Below are positions 26,051 through 33,706 of a DNA stretch of 64,000 nt, one piece after another (positions within the stretch are counted from its first letter, which is position 1; each line of letters begins with the position of its first letter). The DNA is from Chryseobacterium indologenes (GTDB taxonomy: Bacteria > Bacteroidota > Bacteroidia > Flavobacteriales > Weeksellaceae). A model generated the notes under the pieces. The model ran no database searches. It had not been told where the DNA came from and worked only from the letters and a program-made list of their open reading frames with translations. Made by a program: the position numbers and the translations under genes. The stretch lies in assembly GCF_002025665.1 (NCBI RefSeq), contig NZ_CP018786.1, positions 1,116,001 through 1,180,000 on the forward strand. The letters run 5' to 3'.

Positions 26051-26542
26051 ATGAAAAAGTTACTACTTGCAGGGATGTTGGGAACATCACTTTTTGCAGT
26101 TTCGTGTTCCTCTGTTAACAAAGCAGCTACATCTCAAAATCAAAGAGCCGACTTCCTTAAAATGAAAGGAGACTGGCAGATTGTGAGCATAGATTATGAT
26201 AAAGGTTATAAAATTAAACCTTTTGACGAAGGTGCAGACGCACAGTGCTTCGTAGGAAGTCACTGGAGATTGATTCCTAATAACTGGACAGGAGCGTATA
26301 CTTTAAACGGTGGTGGAGATTGCCCGGCAATTACACAACCTATCAAATTTGAAGTAAAAGGCGGTAATACGTTTATGTTTAAAAAAATTGCTACAGGTAC
26401 AAAAGCAAAACAAAATACAGCTGGTTACAGCCTTACAATGATCAATCAGACTACAGATCAGTTTTCACTTGAGCAAGATGTTCCTTTTGAAGGAGGTAAT
26501 GTAAAAGTAGTTTACAACTTCCAAAGAACAGGAATGAAATAA
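26051..26542 (+). CDS. lipocalin-like lipoprotein
   Basis: A 163-residue protein with a lipoprotein signal (SLFAVSC, Cys19). The LKMKGDWQIVSIDYDKGYKI start of the mature domain, HWRLIPNNWTGAYTL and the beta-strand-rich end (FSLEQDVPFEGGNVKVVYNF) match the small lipocalin-like domain proteins of Bacteroidetes. Such barrels bind hydrophobic ligands; the ligand is unknown. It lies 25 nt before the OmpA-family gene, and the two are probably co-transcribed. Confidence 0.8.
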   Translation: MKKLLLAGMLGTSLFAVSCSSVNKAATSQNQRADFLKMKGDWQIVSIDYDKGYKIKPFDEGADAQCFVGSHWRLIPNNWTGAYTLNGGGDCPAITQPIKFEVKGGNTFMFKKIATGTKAKQNTAGYSLTMINQTTDQFSLEQDVPFEGGNVKVVYNFQRTGMK

Positions 26543-26567
26543 TTTATCAACATAAAAGATCAAAAAA

Positions 26568-27257
26568 ATGAAATTTACAAAAACATACGTAGGAGCCCTT
26601 TTCTTGTCATCAGCATTATTATTGACAAGCTGTGAAGCGGTTCAGAATTCAAATCACCAACAAAGAGGTACAGCAGTAGGTGTTGCTTCAGGAGCAGTAC
26701 TTGGAGGTATCCTTGGAAATAATGTAGGTAAAGGAGGAAACGGTGCTATCGGAGCTGTATTAGGAGGTATTATCGGTGGTGTTGCAGGTAACGTTATCGG
26801 TAACAAAATGGATAAGCAGGCTAAAGATATTAAAGAAACTTTACCAGGAGCTCAGGTAGAAAGAGTAGGAGATGGTATTAAAGTAACCATGAATGAAAGT
26901 ATTGTTAACTTCGCTTTCGACTCTTCAAACCTTACTTCTGTAGCACAGACAAACCTTGATAAATTAGCTGAAGTACTGGTTAACAATCCAGATACCAATA
27001 TCAACATCTATGGTCACACAGACAGCAAAGGTTCGGATGAGTACAATCTTAAACTTTCTCAAAGAAGAGCAGACGCTGTGAAAGCATATTTATCAGGAAA
27101 AGGAATTGCATCAAGCAGAATGTTTACAAAAGGTGAAGGTGAAGCAATGCCTGTAGCAAGCAATGATACCGATGAAGGAAGAGCTAAAAACAGAAGAGTA
27201 GAGTTTGCTATTACTGCCAATGAAAAAATGATTAACGACGCCAAACAAGGCCAATAG
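26568..27257 (+). CDS. OmpA-family lipoprotein with glycine-zipper segment
   Basis: A 229-residue protein. Lipobox LLLTSC (Cys22) is followed by a glycine-zipper stretch (residues about 35-85: GTAVGVASGAVLGGILGNN and GAVLGGIIGGVAGNVIGNKM), which may form helices in the membrane. The C-terminal OmpA domain has FAFDSSNLT, NINIYGHTDSKGSDEYNLKL, LSQRRADAVKAYL and the Arg-rich NRRVEFAI end, so it should bind peptidoglycan. It anchors the outer membrane to the wall. It is a second gene after the lipocalin-like protein, followed by a terminator. Confidence 0.9.
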   Translation: MKFTKTYVGALFLSSALLLTSCEAVQNSNHQQRGTAVGVASGAVLGGILGNNVGKGGNGAIGAVLGGIIGGVAGNVIGNKMDKQAKDIKETLPGAQVERVGDGIKVTMNESIVNFAFDSSNLTSVAQTNLDKLAEVLVNNPDTNINIYGHTDSKGSDEYNLKLSQRRADAVKAYLSGKGIASSRMFTKGEGEAMPVASNDTDEGRAKNRRVEFAITANEKMINDAKQGQ

Positions 27258-27285
27258 TTAATTTAATATATAAATATTTTCGTAA

Positions 27286-27310
27286 AAGACCGCCCCGGCG
27301 GTTTTTTTTG
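27286..27310 (+). terminator. terminator after the OmpA-family gene
   Basis: GC-rich stem ACCGCC / GGCGGT with a two-base CC loop, followed by eight T residues. Confidence 0.8.
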
Positions 27311-27364
27311 TATTTTTATGCTAGAAATTTTGAATTTATTATTTTTGTATTTGAAATAACATAA

Positions 27365-28252
27365 ATGAAGAAATATTTAAAGCTGCTCCGTGTGGAGCAA
27401 TGGGTGAAAAACCTTTTTGTATTTGTCCCTCTGTTCTTTTCAGGTAATATTACCAATATAGATCTGCTTCTCAAAAGCATTTTTGCATTTGTTATATTTT
27501 CCCTTGCAGCAAGTGTGGTCTATATCCTGAATGATTATAATGATATTGAAGCAGACAGAAAGCACCCGGAAAAAAGAAGAAGACCATTAGCAAGCGGAGC
27601 TATTTCAAAATCAAAAGCGATAGGAATTCTTATAAGCCTCATCGTGGTTGATATAGTTCTTGTATTTTTTACTCAACTTTATTTCCATGAATTTCTTTGG
27701 AAATTTGCAATCATCATAGGGTTTTATGTGGTGATGAATCTTGCCTATACTTTCAGGCTGAAGCATGTTCCTATCATTGATATCTTTATCATTGCCATAG
27801 GATTCGTATTGCGTGTACTGGCTGGAGGTTATATTACCGGAATCAGTATCTCACAATGGGCGATCCTGTTGACGTTTGTATTGGCTTTGGTACTGGCTAT
27901 AGGAAAAAGAAGGGGAGAACTTATCAATGCCCAGGTTTCAGGAAAAACAAGAAAGGCACTGGATGGATATAATGTTCAGTTTGCAGATATTGCTTTATCC
28001 ATTTCTATTACACTGGCTATTGTTTGCTACCTGATGTTTACCCTTTCTCCCGAAGTTCAGGAGAGATTTCACGAAAGAGTTTTTTATACTGTAATTTTCG
28101 TTGTTTTCGCGTTGTTAAGATATCTTCAGCAGACACTGGTTTATAACAGAACGGAATCTCCTACAAAAATTGTATACAGAGACCGTTACATACAGGTTAC
28201 TTTATTACTTTGGGTAGTGGCATTTTTAATTCAAATTTATTTTAAGAAATGA
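27365..28252 (+). CDS. UbiA-family polyprenyl-phosphate phosphoribosyltransferase (DPPR-synthase-like)
   Basis: A 295-residue UbiA-superfamily integral membrane protein of about nine helices. The Asp-rich motif NDYNDIEADRKHPEKRRRP starts at Asn56, and the second Asp-containing loop follows IGKRRGELINAQ. This spelling is that of decaprenyl-phosphate 5-phosphoribosyltransferase (mycobacterial Rv3806c-type) rather than quinone prenyltransferases. It should join PRPP-derived ribose 5-phosphate to a polyprenyl phosphate. Its TGA overlaps the ATG of the DprE1-like gene. Substrate assignment is inference from motif and neighbours. Confidence 0.82.
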   Translation: MKKYLKLLRVEQWVKNLFVFVPLFFSGNITNIDLLLKSIFAFVIFSLAASVVYILNDYNDIEADRKHPEKRRRPLASGAISKSKAIGILISLIVVDIVLVFFTQLYFHEFLWKFAIIIGFYVVMNLAYTFRLKHVPIIDIFIIAIGFVLRVLAGGYITGISISQWAILLTFVLALVLAIGKRRGELINAQVSGKTRKALDGYNVQFADIALSISITLAIVCYLMFTLSPEVQERFHERVFYTVIFVVFALLRYLQQTLVYNRTESPTKIVYRDRYIQVTLLLWVVAFLIQIYFKK

Positions 28253-29568
28253 AACCGAATTTCATACAGAAAGTTACAAACTGGGGAAATTTCCCAATAG
28301 TAGAGAAGGAAATGAGATCTGAGGACAGTTTCAGAAGAATAAAAGAATTTGTACTCAGTCACAACGAGGTTATTGCGAGAGGAAACGGGAGATGCTATGG
28401 AGATGCTTCGTTGGGAGAATCTATATTTTCAACTAAAAAATTAAATAAATTCATCAATTTTGACCGATTGAACGGAATCATAGAATGTGAATCCGGAGTA
28501 CTGCTTTCAGATGTACTGGAGATAGCGGTTCCACAGGGATATTTTCTATACGTTACTCCAGGGACAAAATTTGTATCAGTAGGAGGAGCTATAGCTTCCG
28601 ATGTTCATGGAAAAAACCATCACGCAGAAGGATGTTTTTCAGAATATGTGATCGAGTTTAAGTTAATGACTGAGAAAGGTGAAATTATTACCTGTTCCAG
28701 AGAAGAGAATGCAGAAAAGTTCTGGGCTACCATTGGAGGAATGGGACTTACAGGAATTATTCTTACCGCAAAATTTAAACTCAAAAATATAGAGTCTGCA
28801 TACATTCGTCAGGAAAGTATAAAAGCAGACAATCTTGATGAGATATTTAAGCTCTTTGATGAAAGTGAAAACTGGACCTACACTGTTGCATGGATTGATT
28901 GTCTTCAGAAAGGAAAAAATATCGGAAGAAGTATTCTCATGAGAGGAGAACATGCGTTTCAGCATGAACTTCCCCAGAGTTTTTCAAAAACACCTTTAAG
29001 ACTAAAGAAAAAATTACAACCTACCGTTCCTTTTTATTTTCCGGGATTTGTACTGAATGCCTTTACCGTAAAAATATTCAACTGGCTGTACTATAAAAAA
29101 CAGTCTAAAAAAGAAGTGAAAAACTTTATCGACTATGAGACGTTTTTCTATCCTTTGGATGCCATCACAGATTGGAATAAAATCTACGGTAAATCCGGTT
29201 TTATACAGTATCAGATGGTAATTCCTAAAGAAGCAGGAAAAGAAGGAATGAAAAGAATTCTTGAAACGATTGCCAAAAGCGGGAACGGTTCATTCTTAGC
29301 GGTTTTAAAACTTTTTGGAAAAAACAATCCCCAGGCCTACAACTCATTCCCTGTGGAAGGGTATACGTTGGCTCTTGATTTTAAAGTTAATTCAAAACTG
29401 AAAAAACTGGTAGATCAGCTGGATGCTATTGTTCAGGAGTTTGGAGGAAGAATTTATCTTACCAAAGACAGCATGAGCAGATCATCCCTTACCAATTACC
29501 TGAAAAATATTCAAAATCCTAAATTTGTGTCTTTACAGCACAAAAGAATCATAAATAATAACTCATAA
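28249..29568 (+). CDS. FAD-dependent DprE1-like oxidoreductase
   Basis: A 439-residue VAO/PCMH-fold flavoprotein. FAD-binding GNGRCYGDASLG lies near residue 47, TPGTKFVSVGGAIASDVHGK near 104-123 and FWATIGGMGLTGIIL near 160. The C-terminal GGRIYLTKDS carries Lys406, equivalent to the catalytic Lys418 of mycobacterial DprE1. The enzyme should oxidise polyprenyl-phosphoryl-ribose at C2'. The benzothiazinone-target Cys387 of M. tuberculosis aligns with Ala375 here. It overlaps both neighbours (ATGA upstream, one base downstream), so the genes are translationally coupled. Confidence 0.86.
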   Translation: MKPNFIQKVTNWGNFPIVEKEMRSEDSFRRIKEFVLSHNEVIARGNGRCYGDASLGESIFSTKKLNKFINFDRLNGIIECESGVLLSDVLEIAVPQGYFLYVTPGTKFVSVGGAIASDVHGKNHHAEGCFSEYVIEFKLMTEKGEIITCSREENAEKFWATIGGMGLTGIILTAKFKLKNIESAYIRQESIKADNLDEIFKLFDESENWTYTVAWIDCLQKGKNIGRSILMRGEHAFQHELPQSFSKTPLRLKKKLQPTVPFYFPGFVLNAFTVKIFNWLYYKKQSKKEVKNFIDYETFFYPLDAITDWNKIYGKSGFIQYQMVIPKEAGKEGMKRILETIAKSGNGSFLAVLKLFGKNNPQAYNSFPVEGYTLALDFKVNSKLKKLVDQLDAIVQEFGGRIYLTKDSMSRSSLTNYLKNIQNPKFVSLQHKRIINNNS

Positions 29569-30293
29569 TGATAGTTCTGGGAAGTACATCTGAAGTGGCA
29601 CAGGCTTTTGTGGAAAAGGCACTTCAGGAAGGAGAGAAGTTTGAAAAAATCTATCTTTTTACCTCAAATAAAGAAACTACAGAGCGTTTTGCAAGACACC
29701 TCGATGTGAAGTTTCTACAACAGGCGGAAGTCATTGAACTGGATCTGACTAAAGAAATTGATTACAATAGATTTGATAATATCAATTCAAATGTATTATT
29801 TTGTGCCGTAGGATATTTAGGAGAAGGAACCGAAGAAGGATTGTATGATAACAGAAATACAGAACGTATCATTGATATCAATTATTCAAAACTGGTTCCT
29901 GTGATAAATTATTTTGCTCATAAGTTTGAAAGCAGAAGATCCGGAACGATTATCGGGCTTTCATCTGTGGCAGGAGACCGGGGAAGGCAGAGCAATTTTA
30001 TCTATGGAAGTGCAAAAGCAGCTTTTACTGCTTATCTGAGTGGGTTGAGAAACTACCTTTTTGAAAAAAAAGTACACGTTCTTACCATAAAACCGGGGTT
30101 TATGGAAACTAAAATGACAGAAGGTCTGCCTTTAAATCCGAAACTGACAGCAAGTCCCAAACAGGCTGCTTCCTGTATTTACAATGCCTTCAAAAAGAGG
30201 AGAAATGTGGCATATGTTTTGCCGGTTTGGAGTATTATTATGATGATTATCAGGAATATCCCTGAGTTTATATTCAAGAAATTAAAGCTTTAA
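29568..30293 (+). CDS. SDR-family DprE2-like reductase
   Basis: A 241-residue short-chain dehydrogenase. The N-terminal nucleotide loop is VLGSTSEVAQAF, and the catalytic Ser is in IGLSSVAGDRG with Tyr146/Lys150 in YGSAKAAF. The hydrophobic C-terminus (VWSIIMMIIRNIPEFIF) suggests membrane association. By position after a DprE1-like oxidase it is the likely partner that reduces the 2'-keto intermediate to the arabinose form. By sequence alone it could be another SDR; the operon makes the DprE2-like call. Confidence 0.8.
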   Translation: MIVLGSTSEVAQAFVEKALQEGEKFEKIYLFTSNKETTERFARHLDVKFLQQAEVIELDLTKEIDYNRFDNINSNVLFCAVGYLGEGTEEGLYDNRNTERIIDINYSKLVPVINYFAHKFESRRSGTIIGLSSVAGDRGRQSNFIYGSAKAAFTAYLSGLRNYLFEKKVHVLTIKPGFMETKMTEGLPLNPKLTASPKQAASCIYNAFKKRRNVAYVLPVWSIIMMIIRNIPEFIFKKLKL

Positions 30294-30296
30294 AAA

Positions 30297-30884
30297 ATGA
30301 AAAAATTGTATTGTTTTGATTTTGACGGAACCCTTACCTATAAAGATACAATGTTTATGTATCTTAAATTTTACGATTCTACAAAATATCGTATACAATT
30401 TTTAAGACATGTACCTCTCTTTATTCTGCTGAAGCTGAAACTTGCTGAAACAGAAAAAGTGAAAAAAAGCTTTATAGGCTCTATTTTAAGAGGCCAGACT
30501 CAGGAAAAAATTGAACAGAAATCTAAACAGTTTTTTGAACACCATTATCCTAAAATAGTGAGGGAAAATGCATTAGACTTTATAAAAAATATCGATAGGA
30601 ATAATACACAAAGTTTATTGGTAACCGCTTCATTAGATATCTGGGTGAAACCTTTCGCTGATGAGCTGAAAATGGAACTTGTTTCTACGCGGGCAGAGTT
30701 TAAGAACGGAGTTTTCACAGGAAATTTTGTAGGAAAAAACTGTAACGGGAAAGAAAAACTGGTAAGAATTAAAGAAGAAATTAACGATTCTAAATACGAT
30801 AAGATTATTGCATTTGGTGATACTTCAGGAGATCGGCCAATGTTGAAATGGGCAAATGAGGGACATTACCAATTTTTTCACTAA
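30297..30884 (+). CDS. HAD-superfamily phosphatase, likely prenyl-sugar phosphate phosphatase
   Basis: A 195-residue HAD-IB-type hydrolase: DFDGT (Asp8/Asp10), LVTASLD (motif II), Lys in KLKLAETEK and AFGDTSGDRPML (motif IV). The length and cap match the SerB-like HAD-IB group. It starts 3 nt after the DprE2-like gene. In the corresponding mycobacterial pathway a phosphatase removes the 5'-phosphate of the prenyl-phosphoribose before DprE1 acts; this gene could fill that role with a different fold. That function is inferred from position only. Confidence 0.82.
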   Translation: MKKLYCFDFDGTLTYKDTMFMYLKFYDSTKYRIQFLRHVPLFILLKLKLAETEKVKKSFIGSILRGQTQEKIEQKSKQFFEHHYPKIVRENALDFIKNIDRNNTQSLLVTASLDIWVKPFADELKMELVSTRAEFKNGVFTGNFVGKNCNGKEKLVRIKEEINDSKYDKIIAFGDTSGDRPMLKWANEGHYQFFH

Positions 30885-30908
30885 TTTTGGGAGATAAAAT
30901 TGTAAAAA

Positions 30909-31376
30909 ATGAAAAGCCTGTTAATCGCATGTGCAGCAATTTTCATGAGCTGTGCAAGCACTTCATCTCAGAAGTCTTCTCCTGCGCAGGGAAATGCTGA
31001 ACTTATTGTCTCTGAATCCCAGGGAGGAGCAGATACTCCCGGCTTTAGAATTATTAAGGAAGAAAAAGATTTCCGCAATATTATCAGCGGAAGTTTTGGT
31101 ATTTCAGAAATAGGAAAAGAATCTTATATCAAATATCCGCAGTTTCCGAAAAATAAAAAAGTCGTTTTATACAATTTGGGAACCTTCAGATCAGGGAGCC
31201 ACAAAATTGAAGAGATTAAAAGTATATCTGTGAAAAATCAGATTCTGTATGTAGAAGTTCCGGCTGGAGAACCTTCCGGTGGAATGGAAATTCAGGTGAT
31301 CTCAAGCCCTTGGTTTATATTTACTGTTCCCACAGATTATAAATTTACCTCTGTAGAATTAAAATATTCAAAATAA
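30909..31376 (+). CDS. PrcB-like domain lipoprotein
   Basis: A 155-residue lipoprotein (lipobox AIFMSC, Cys15). The mature region has KKVVLYNLGTFRSGSHKIEE and a final SSPWFIFTVPTDYKFTSVEL, which match the PrcB C-terminal domain seen in secreted proteins (first named in a Treponema protease complex). No catalytic residues are apparent. It lies 24 nt after the HAD phosphatase gene and 2 nt before the cysteine desulfurase gene, so it may be co-transcribed with either group. Confidence 0.7.
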   Translation: MKSLLIACAAIFMSCASTSSQKSSPAQGNAELIVSESQGGADTPGFRIIKEEKDFRNIISGSFGISEIGKESYIKYPQFPKNKKVVLYNLGTFRSGSHKIEEIKSISVKNQILYVEVPAGEPSGGMEIQVISSPWFIFTVPTDYKFTSVELKYSK

Positions 31377-31378
31377 TA

Positions 31379-32554
31379 ATGGATAAAGTATATTTAGATA
31401 ATGCCGCAACCACTCCGCTTGCAGAAGAAGTTATAGATGCAATGGTTGGCACTATGAAAATGAATTTCGGAAACCCGTCTTCAACACACAGTTTTGGTCA
31501 GGAAGCAAAAATCCTTATTGAAAATGTAAGACGACAGGTTGCAGACTATCTTCATGTAACTCCTGCTGAAATCATTTTTACGTCCTGTGGTACCGAATCA
31601 AATAATATGATCATCAAATCCTCGGTAGAACACCTTGGAGTAGAAAGAATCATCAGTTCTCCTCTGGAACATAAATGCGTTTCTGAAAGTATTCTGGATA
31701 TGAAAAGCAGAAAAGGAGTAGAAGTAAACTACATCCGCCCGAATGAAAAAGGAGATATTGATCTTGCTAAATTAGAAGAACTTTTAAAAGCTTCAGATAA
31801 AAAAACATTGGTTAGCTTAATGCATGCCAACAACGAAATTGGGAATATCATCAACCTTAAACAGGTTGCCCAGCTGTGCAAAGAACACCATGCACTTTTC
31901 CACTCAGATACGGTACAGACAATGGCTCATATGAACCTTGACTTCTCTGATATTCCTGTAGATTTTGCATCCTGCAGTGCCCATAAATTTCATGGTCCAA
32001 AAGGAGCTGGATTTGCGTTTATCAGAAAAGCAACAGGTTTAAAAGGAATTATTACCGGAGGACCTCAGGAAAGAAGCCTTAGAGCAGGAACTGAAAATGT
32101 TTGTGGTATCGTAGGATTAGGAAAAGCATTAGAACTTTCTCTGAATCATATCGAGGAATATACCAACCATATGCAGAGTATAAAGGATTATGCAATTGAA
32201 AGACTTTCTGCCGAAATAGAAGGAATTAAATTCAATGGAAGAAGTGCTGAAAAGGAAAACAGTCTTTATACAGTTTTAAGTGCTTTATTACCTTATAAAA
32301 ATCCACTGATAGGACTTCAATTAGATATGAAAGGGATTGCTATCTCTCAGGGAAGTGCATGCTCATCAGGAGCCTCAAAACCTTCAATGGTAATGATGAT
32401 GGTACTTTCTGAGGACGAAATGGATCATTGTACTCCATTACGTATCTCGTTCAGCCATATGACGACCAAAGCGGAGATTGATACATTGGTCAATGCATTA
32501 AAGGAAATTTCAAGCGATTACACTATAGAAAAAACTAATGTTGAGCATAGATAG
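31379..32554 (+). CDS. cysteine desulfurase (NifS/IscS type)
   Basis: A 391-residue PLP enzyme. The opening VYLDNAATTPLAEEV is typical; PLP Lys203 is in SCSAHKFHGPKG and catalytic Cys328 in SQGSACSSGASKPS. The Cys loop is of the short (group I, IscS/NifS) kind. It transfers sulfur from cysteine for Fe-S cluster assembly, tRNA thiolation or similar. No iscU/iscA/suf genes are adjacent, so its acceptor cannot be told. It starts 2 nt after the PrcB-like gene. Confidence 0.93.
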   Translation: MDKVYLDNAATTPLAEEVIDAMVGTMKMNFGNPSSTHSFGQEAKILIENVRRQVADYLHVTPAEIIFTSCGTESNNMIIKSSVEHLGVERIISSPLEHKCVSESILDMKSRKGVEVNYIRPNEKGDIDLAKLEELLKASDKKTLVSLMHANNEIGNIINLKQVAQLCKEHHALFHSDTVQTMAHMNLDFSDIPVDFASCSAHKFHGPKGAGFAFIRKATGLKGIITGGPQERSLRAGTENVCGIVGLGKALELSLNHIEEYTNHMQSIKDYAIERLSAEIEGIKFNGRSAEKENSLYTVLSALLPYKNPLIGLQLDMKGIAISQGSACSSGASKPSMVMMMVLSEDEMDHCTPLRISFSHMTTKAEIDTLVNALKEISSDYTIEKTNVEHR

Positions 32555-32638
32555 GCTTGTGCTCTAAAAAGCGTAATTTTGAACATCCAATAAAGGATTA
32601 AAAGAAAAATAATATTAATTAAAATAAAAGAAACAAAA

Positions 32639-32956
32639 ATGGCTTTAGAAATTACAGACAGCTCATTTCAGGATACGGTTTTAAAATCAGACAAACCGGT
32701 ATTAGTAGACTTCTGGGCAGTATGGTGCGGACCTTGTAGAACTTTAGGACCAATCATCGAAGAAGTAGCATCAGATTTTGAAGGTAAAGCAGTAGTTGGA
32801 AAAGTAGATGTAGACAACAACCAGGAGATTTCTATGCAGTATGGTATCAGAAATATTCCTACAGTTCTTATTTTTAAGAATGGAGAAGTAGTAGATAAAT
32901 TAGTAGGTGTAGCTCCAAAAGAGGTAATTGCTGAAAAATTAAGCGCTCACTTATAA
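32639..32956 (+). CDS. trxA: thioredoxin
   Basis: A 105-residue classical cytoplasmic thioredoxin. Active site WCGPC (Cys30/Cys33), cis-Pro loop GIRNIPTVLIF and GVAPKEVI near the end. It is a general disulfide reductant. It has a possible own -7 box TAATTTTG at 32574-32581, but the -33 TTG is too close (14 nt), so promoter support is limited. It is followed by a strong terminator just before the tRNA-Asp cluster. Confidence 0.96.
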   Translation: MALEITDSSFQDTVLKSDKPVLVDFWAVWCGPCRTLGPIIEEVASDFEGKAVVGKVDVDNNQEISMQYGIRNIPTVLIFKNGEVVDKLVGVAPKEVIAEKLSAHL

Positions 32957-32978
32957 AAAAAATAAGTTTGATAATGAA

Positions 32979-33008
32979 CGCCTTCCAGTATTGGAAGGCA
33001 TTTTTTTT
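32979..33008 (+). terminator. trxA terminator
   Basis: Stem GCCTTCCA / TGGAAGGC with a GTAT loop region, followed by ATTTTTTTT. Confidence 0.85.
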
Positions 33009-33016
33009 GAAAAAAT

Positions 33017-33046
33017 TTGCAGATAACAAAAAAAGTTGTAATTTTG
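33017..33046 (+). promoter_or_regulatory. promoter of the tRNA-Asp array (TTG-N19-TAATTTTG)
   Basis: TTG at 33017-33019 and TAATTTTG at 33039-33046 with 19 nt between, the ideal Bacteroidetes spacing. The first tRNA begins 36 nt later. Confidence 0.8.
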
Positions 33047-33082
33047 CAACCACGAAAAAGAAACGACGTTCTTTCAAATAAT

Positions 33083-33156
33083 GATCCGGTAGTTCAGCTG
33101 GTTAGAATGCCGCCCTGTCACGGCGGAGGTCGCGGGTTCGAGTCCCGTCCGGATCG
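33083..33156 (+). tRNA. tRNA-Asp (GTC), copy 1
   Basis: A 74-nt cloverleaf with 7-bp acceptor GATCCGG / CCGGATC, D-arm GTTCAGCTGGTTAGAAT, anticodon loop CTGTCAC (anticodon GTC), T-arm GGGTTCGAGTCCC and discriminator G. CCA is not encoded. It is the first of four tandem identical copies. Confidence 0.96.
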
Positions 33157-33187
33157 CAGAGTTTTCTCAATTTCTTTAAAAAAAATT

Positions 33188-33261
33188 GATCCGGTAGTTC
33201 AGCTGGTTAGAATGCCGCCCTGTCACGGCGGAGGTCGCGGGTTCGAGTCCCGTCCGGATCG
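33188..33261 (+). tRNA. tRNA-Asp (GTC), copy 2
   Basis: Identical to copy 1 over all 74 nt. The 31-nt spacer before it (CAGAGTTTTCTC...) is nearly the same as the next two spacers, showing recent tandem duplication. Confidence 0.96.
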
Positions 33262-33294
33262 CAGAAGTTTTCTCAATTTCTTTTAAAAAAAATT

Positions 33295-33368
33295 GATCCG
33301 GTAGTTCAGCTGGTTAGAATGCCGCCCTGTCACGGCGGAGGTCGCGGGTTCGAGTCCCGTCCGGATCG
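33295..33368 (+). tRNA. tRNA-Asp (GTC), copy 3
   Basis: Identical 74-nt copy, separated from copy 2 by a 33-nt spacer that differs from the other spacers only by small length changes in its T and A runs and an extra A. Confidence 0.96.
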
Positions 33369-33399
33369 CAGAAGTTTTCTCAATTTCTTTTAAAAAATT

Positions 33400-33473
33400 G
33401 ATCCGGTAGTTCAGCTGGTTAGAATGCCGCCCTGTCACGGCGGAGGTCGCGGGTTCGAGTCCCGTCCGGATCG
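33400..33473 (+). tRNA. tRNA-Asp (GTC), copy 4
   Basis: Identical 74-nt copy, the last of the tandem array. It is followed by unrelated sequence and a terminator, then the exopolysaccharide locus. Confidence 0.96.
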
Positions 33474-33494
33474 CAACTGCGATATCAAAGTAGT

Positions 33495-33535
33495 CAAAAT
33501 ACTGTAAAATTTATATTTTACAGTATTTTTTTTTG
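33495..33535 (+). terminator. terminator of the tRNA-Asp array
   Basis: Perfect stem AAAATACTGTAAAAT / ATTTTACAGTATTTT around TTAT, followed by a T run. Confidence 0.85.
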
Positions 33536-33706
33536 AGAGTATGCGTATGAATTTTAGGTCAAAATATCTTGGCACTATTGATTTATATTTTGAATAAAAA
33601 TTAACGTATGCTATTAAAAATATTAATAATAATTATTATCTTCGCTCGATAATAAAAACCACCAATTGTTGAAATAATGAAAAAGATACTTTAGGTTTAT
33701 TTGTGT
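33536..33706. other. AT-rich leader region of the exopolysaccharide locus
   Basis: No gene is visible. TATCTTCG near 33639 is one mismatch from the -7 consensus but lacks a TTG at -33, so the locus promoter cannot be fixed from sequence. Confidence 0.35.

Noticed and set aside
33017..33286. ORF of 89 codons with a repeated peptide (PVVQLVRMPPCHGGGRGFES)
   Set aside because: It is a translation of the tRNA-Asp genes themselves; the same peptide arises at each copy because the tRNA sequence is identical.
33083..33473. Regular 105-107 nt repeat that could be read as a CRISPR or satellite array
   Set aside because: The repeat unit is a complete tRNA-Asp and the spacers are near-identical rather than unique; no cas genes are nearby.
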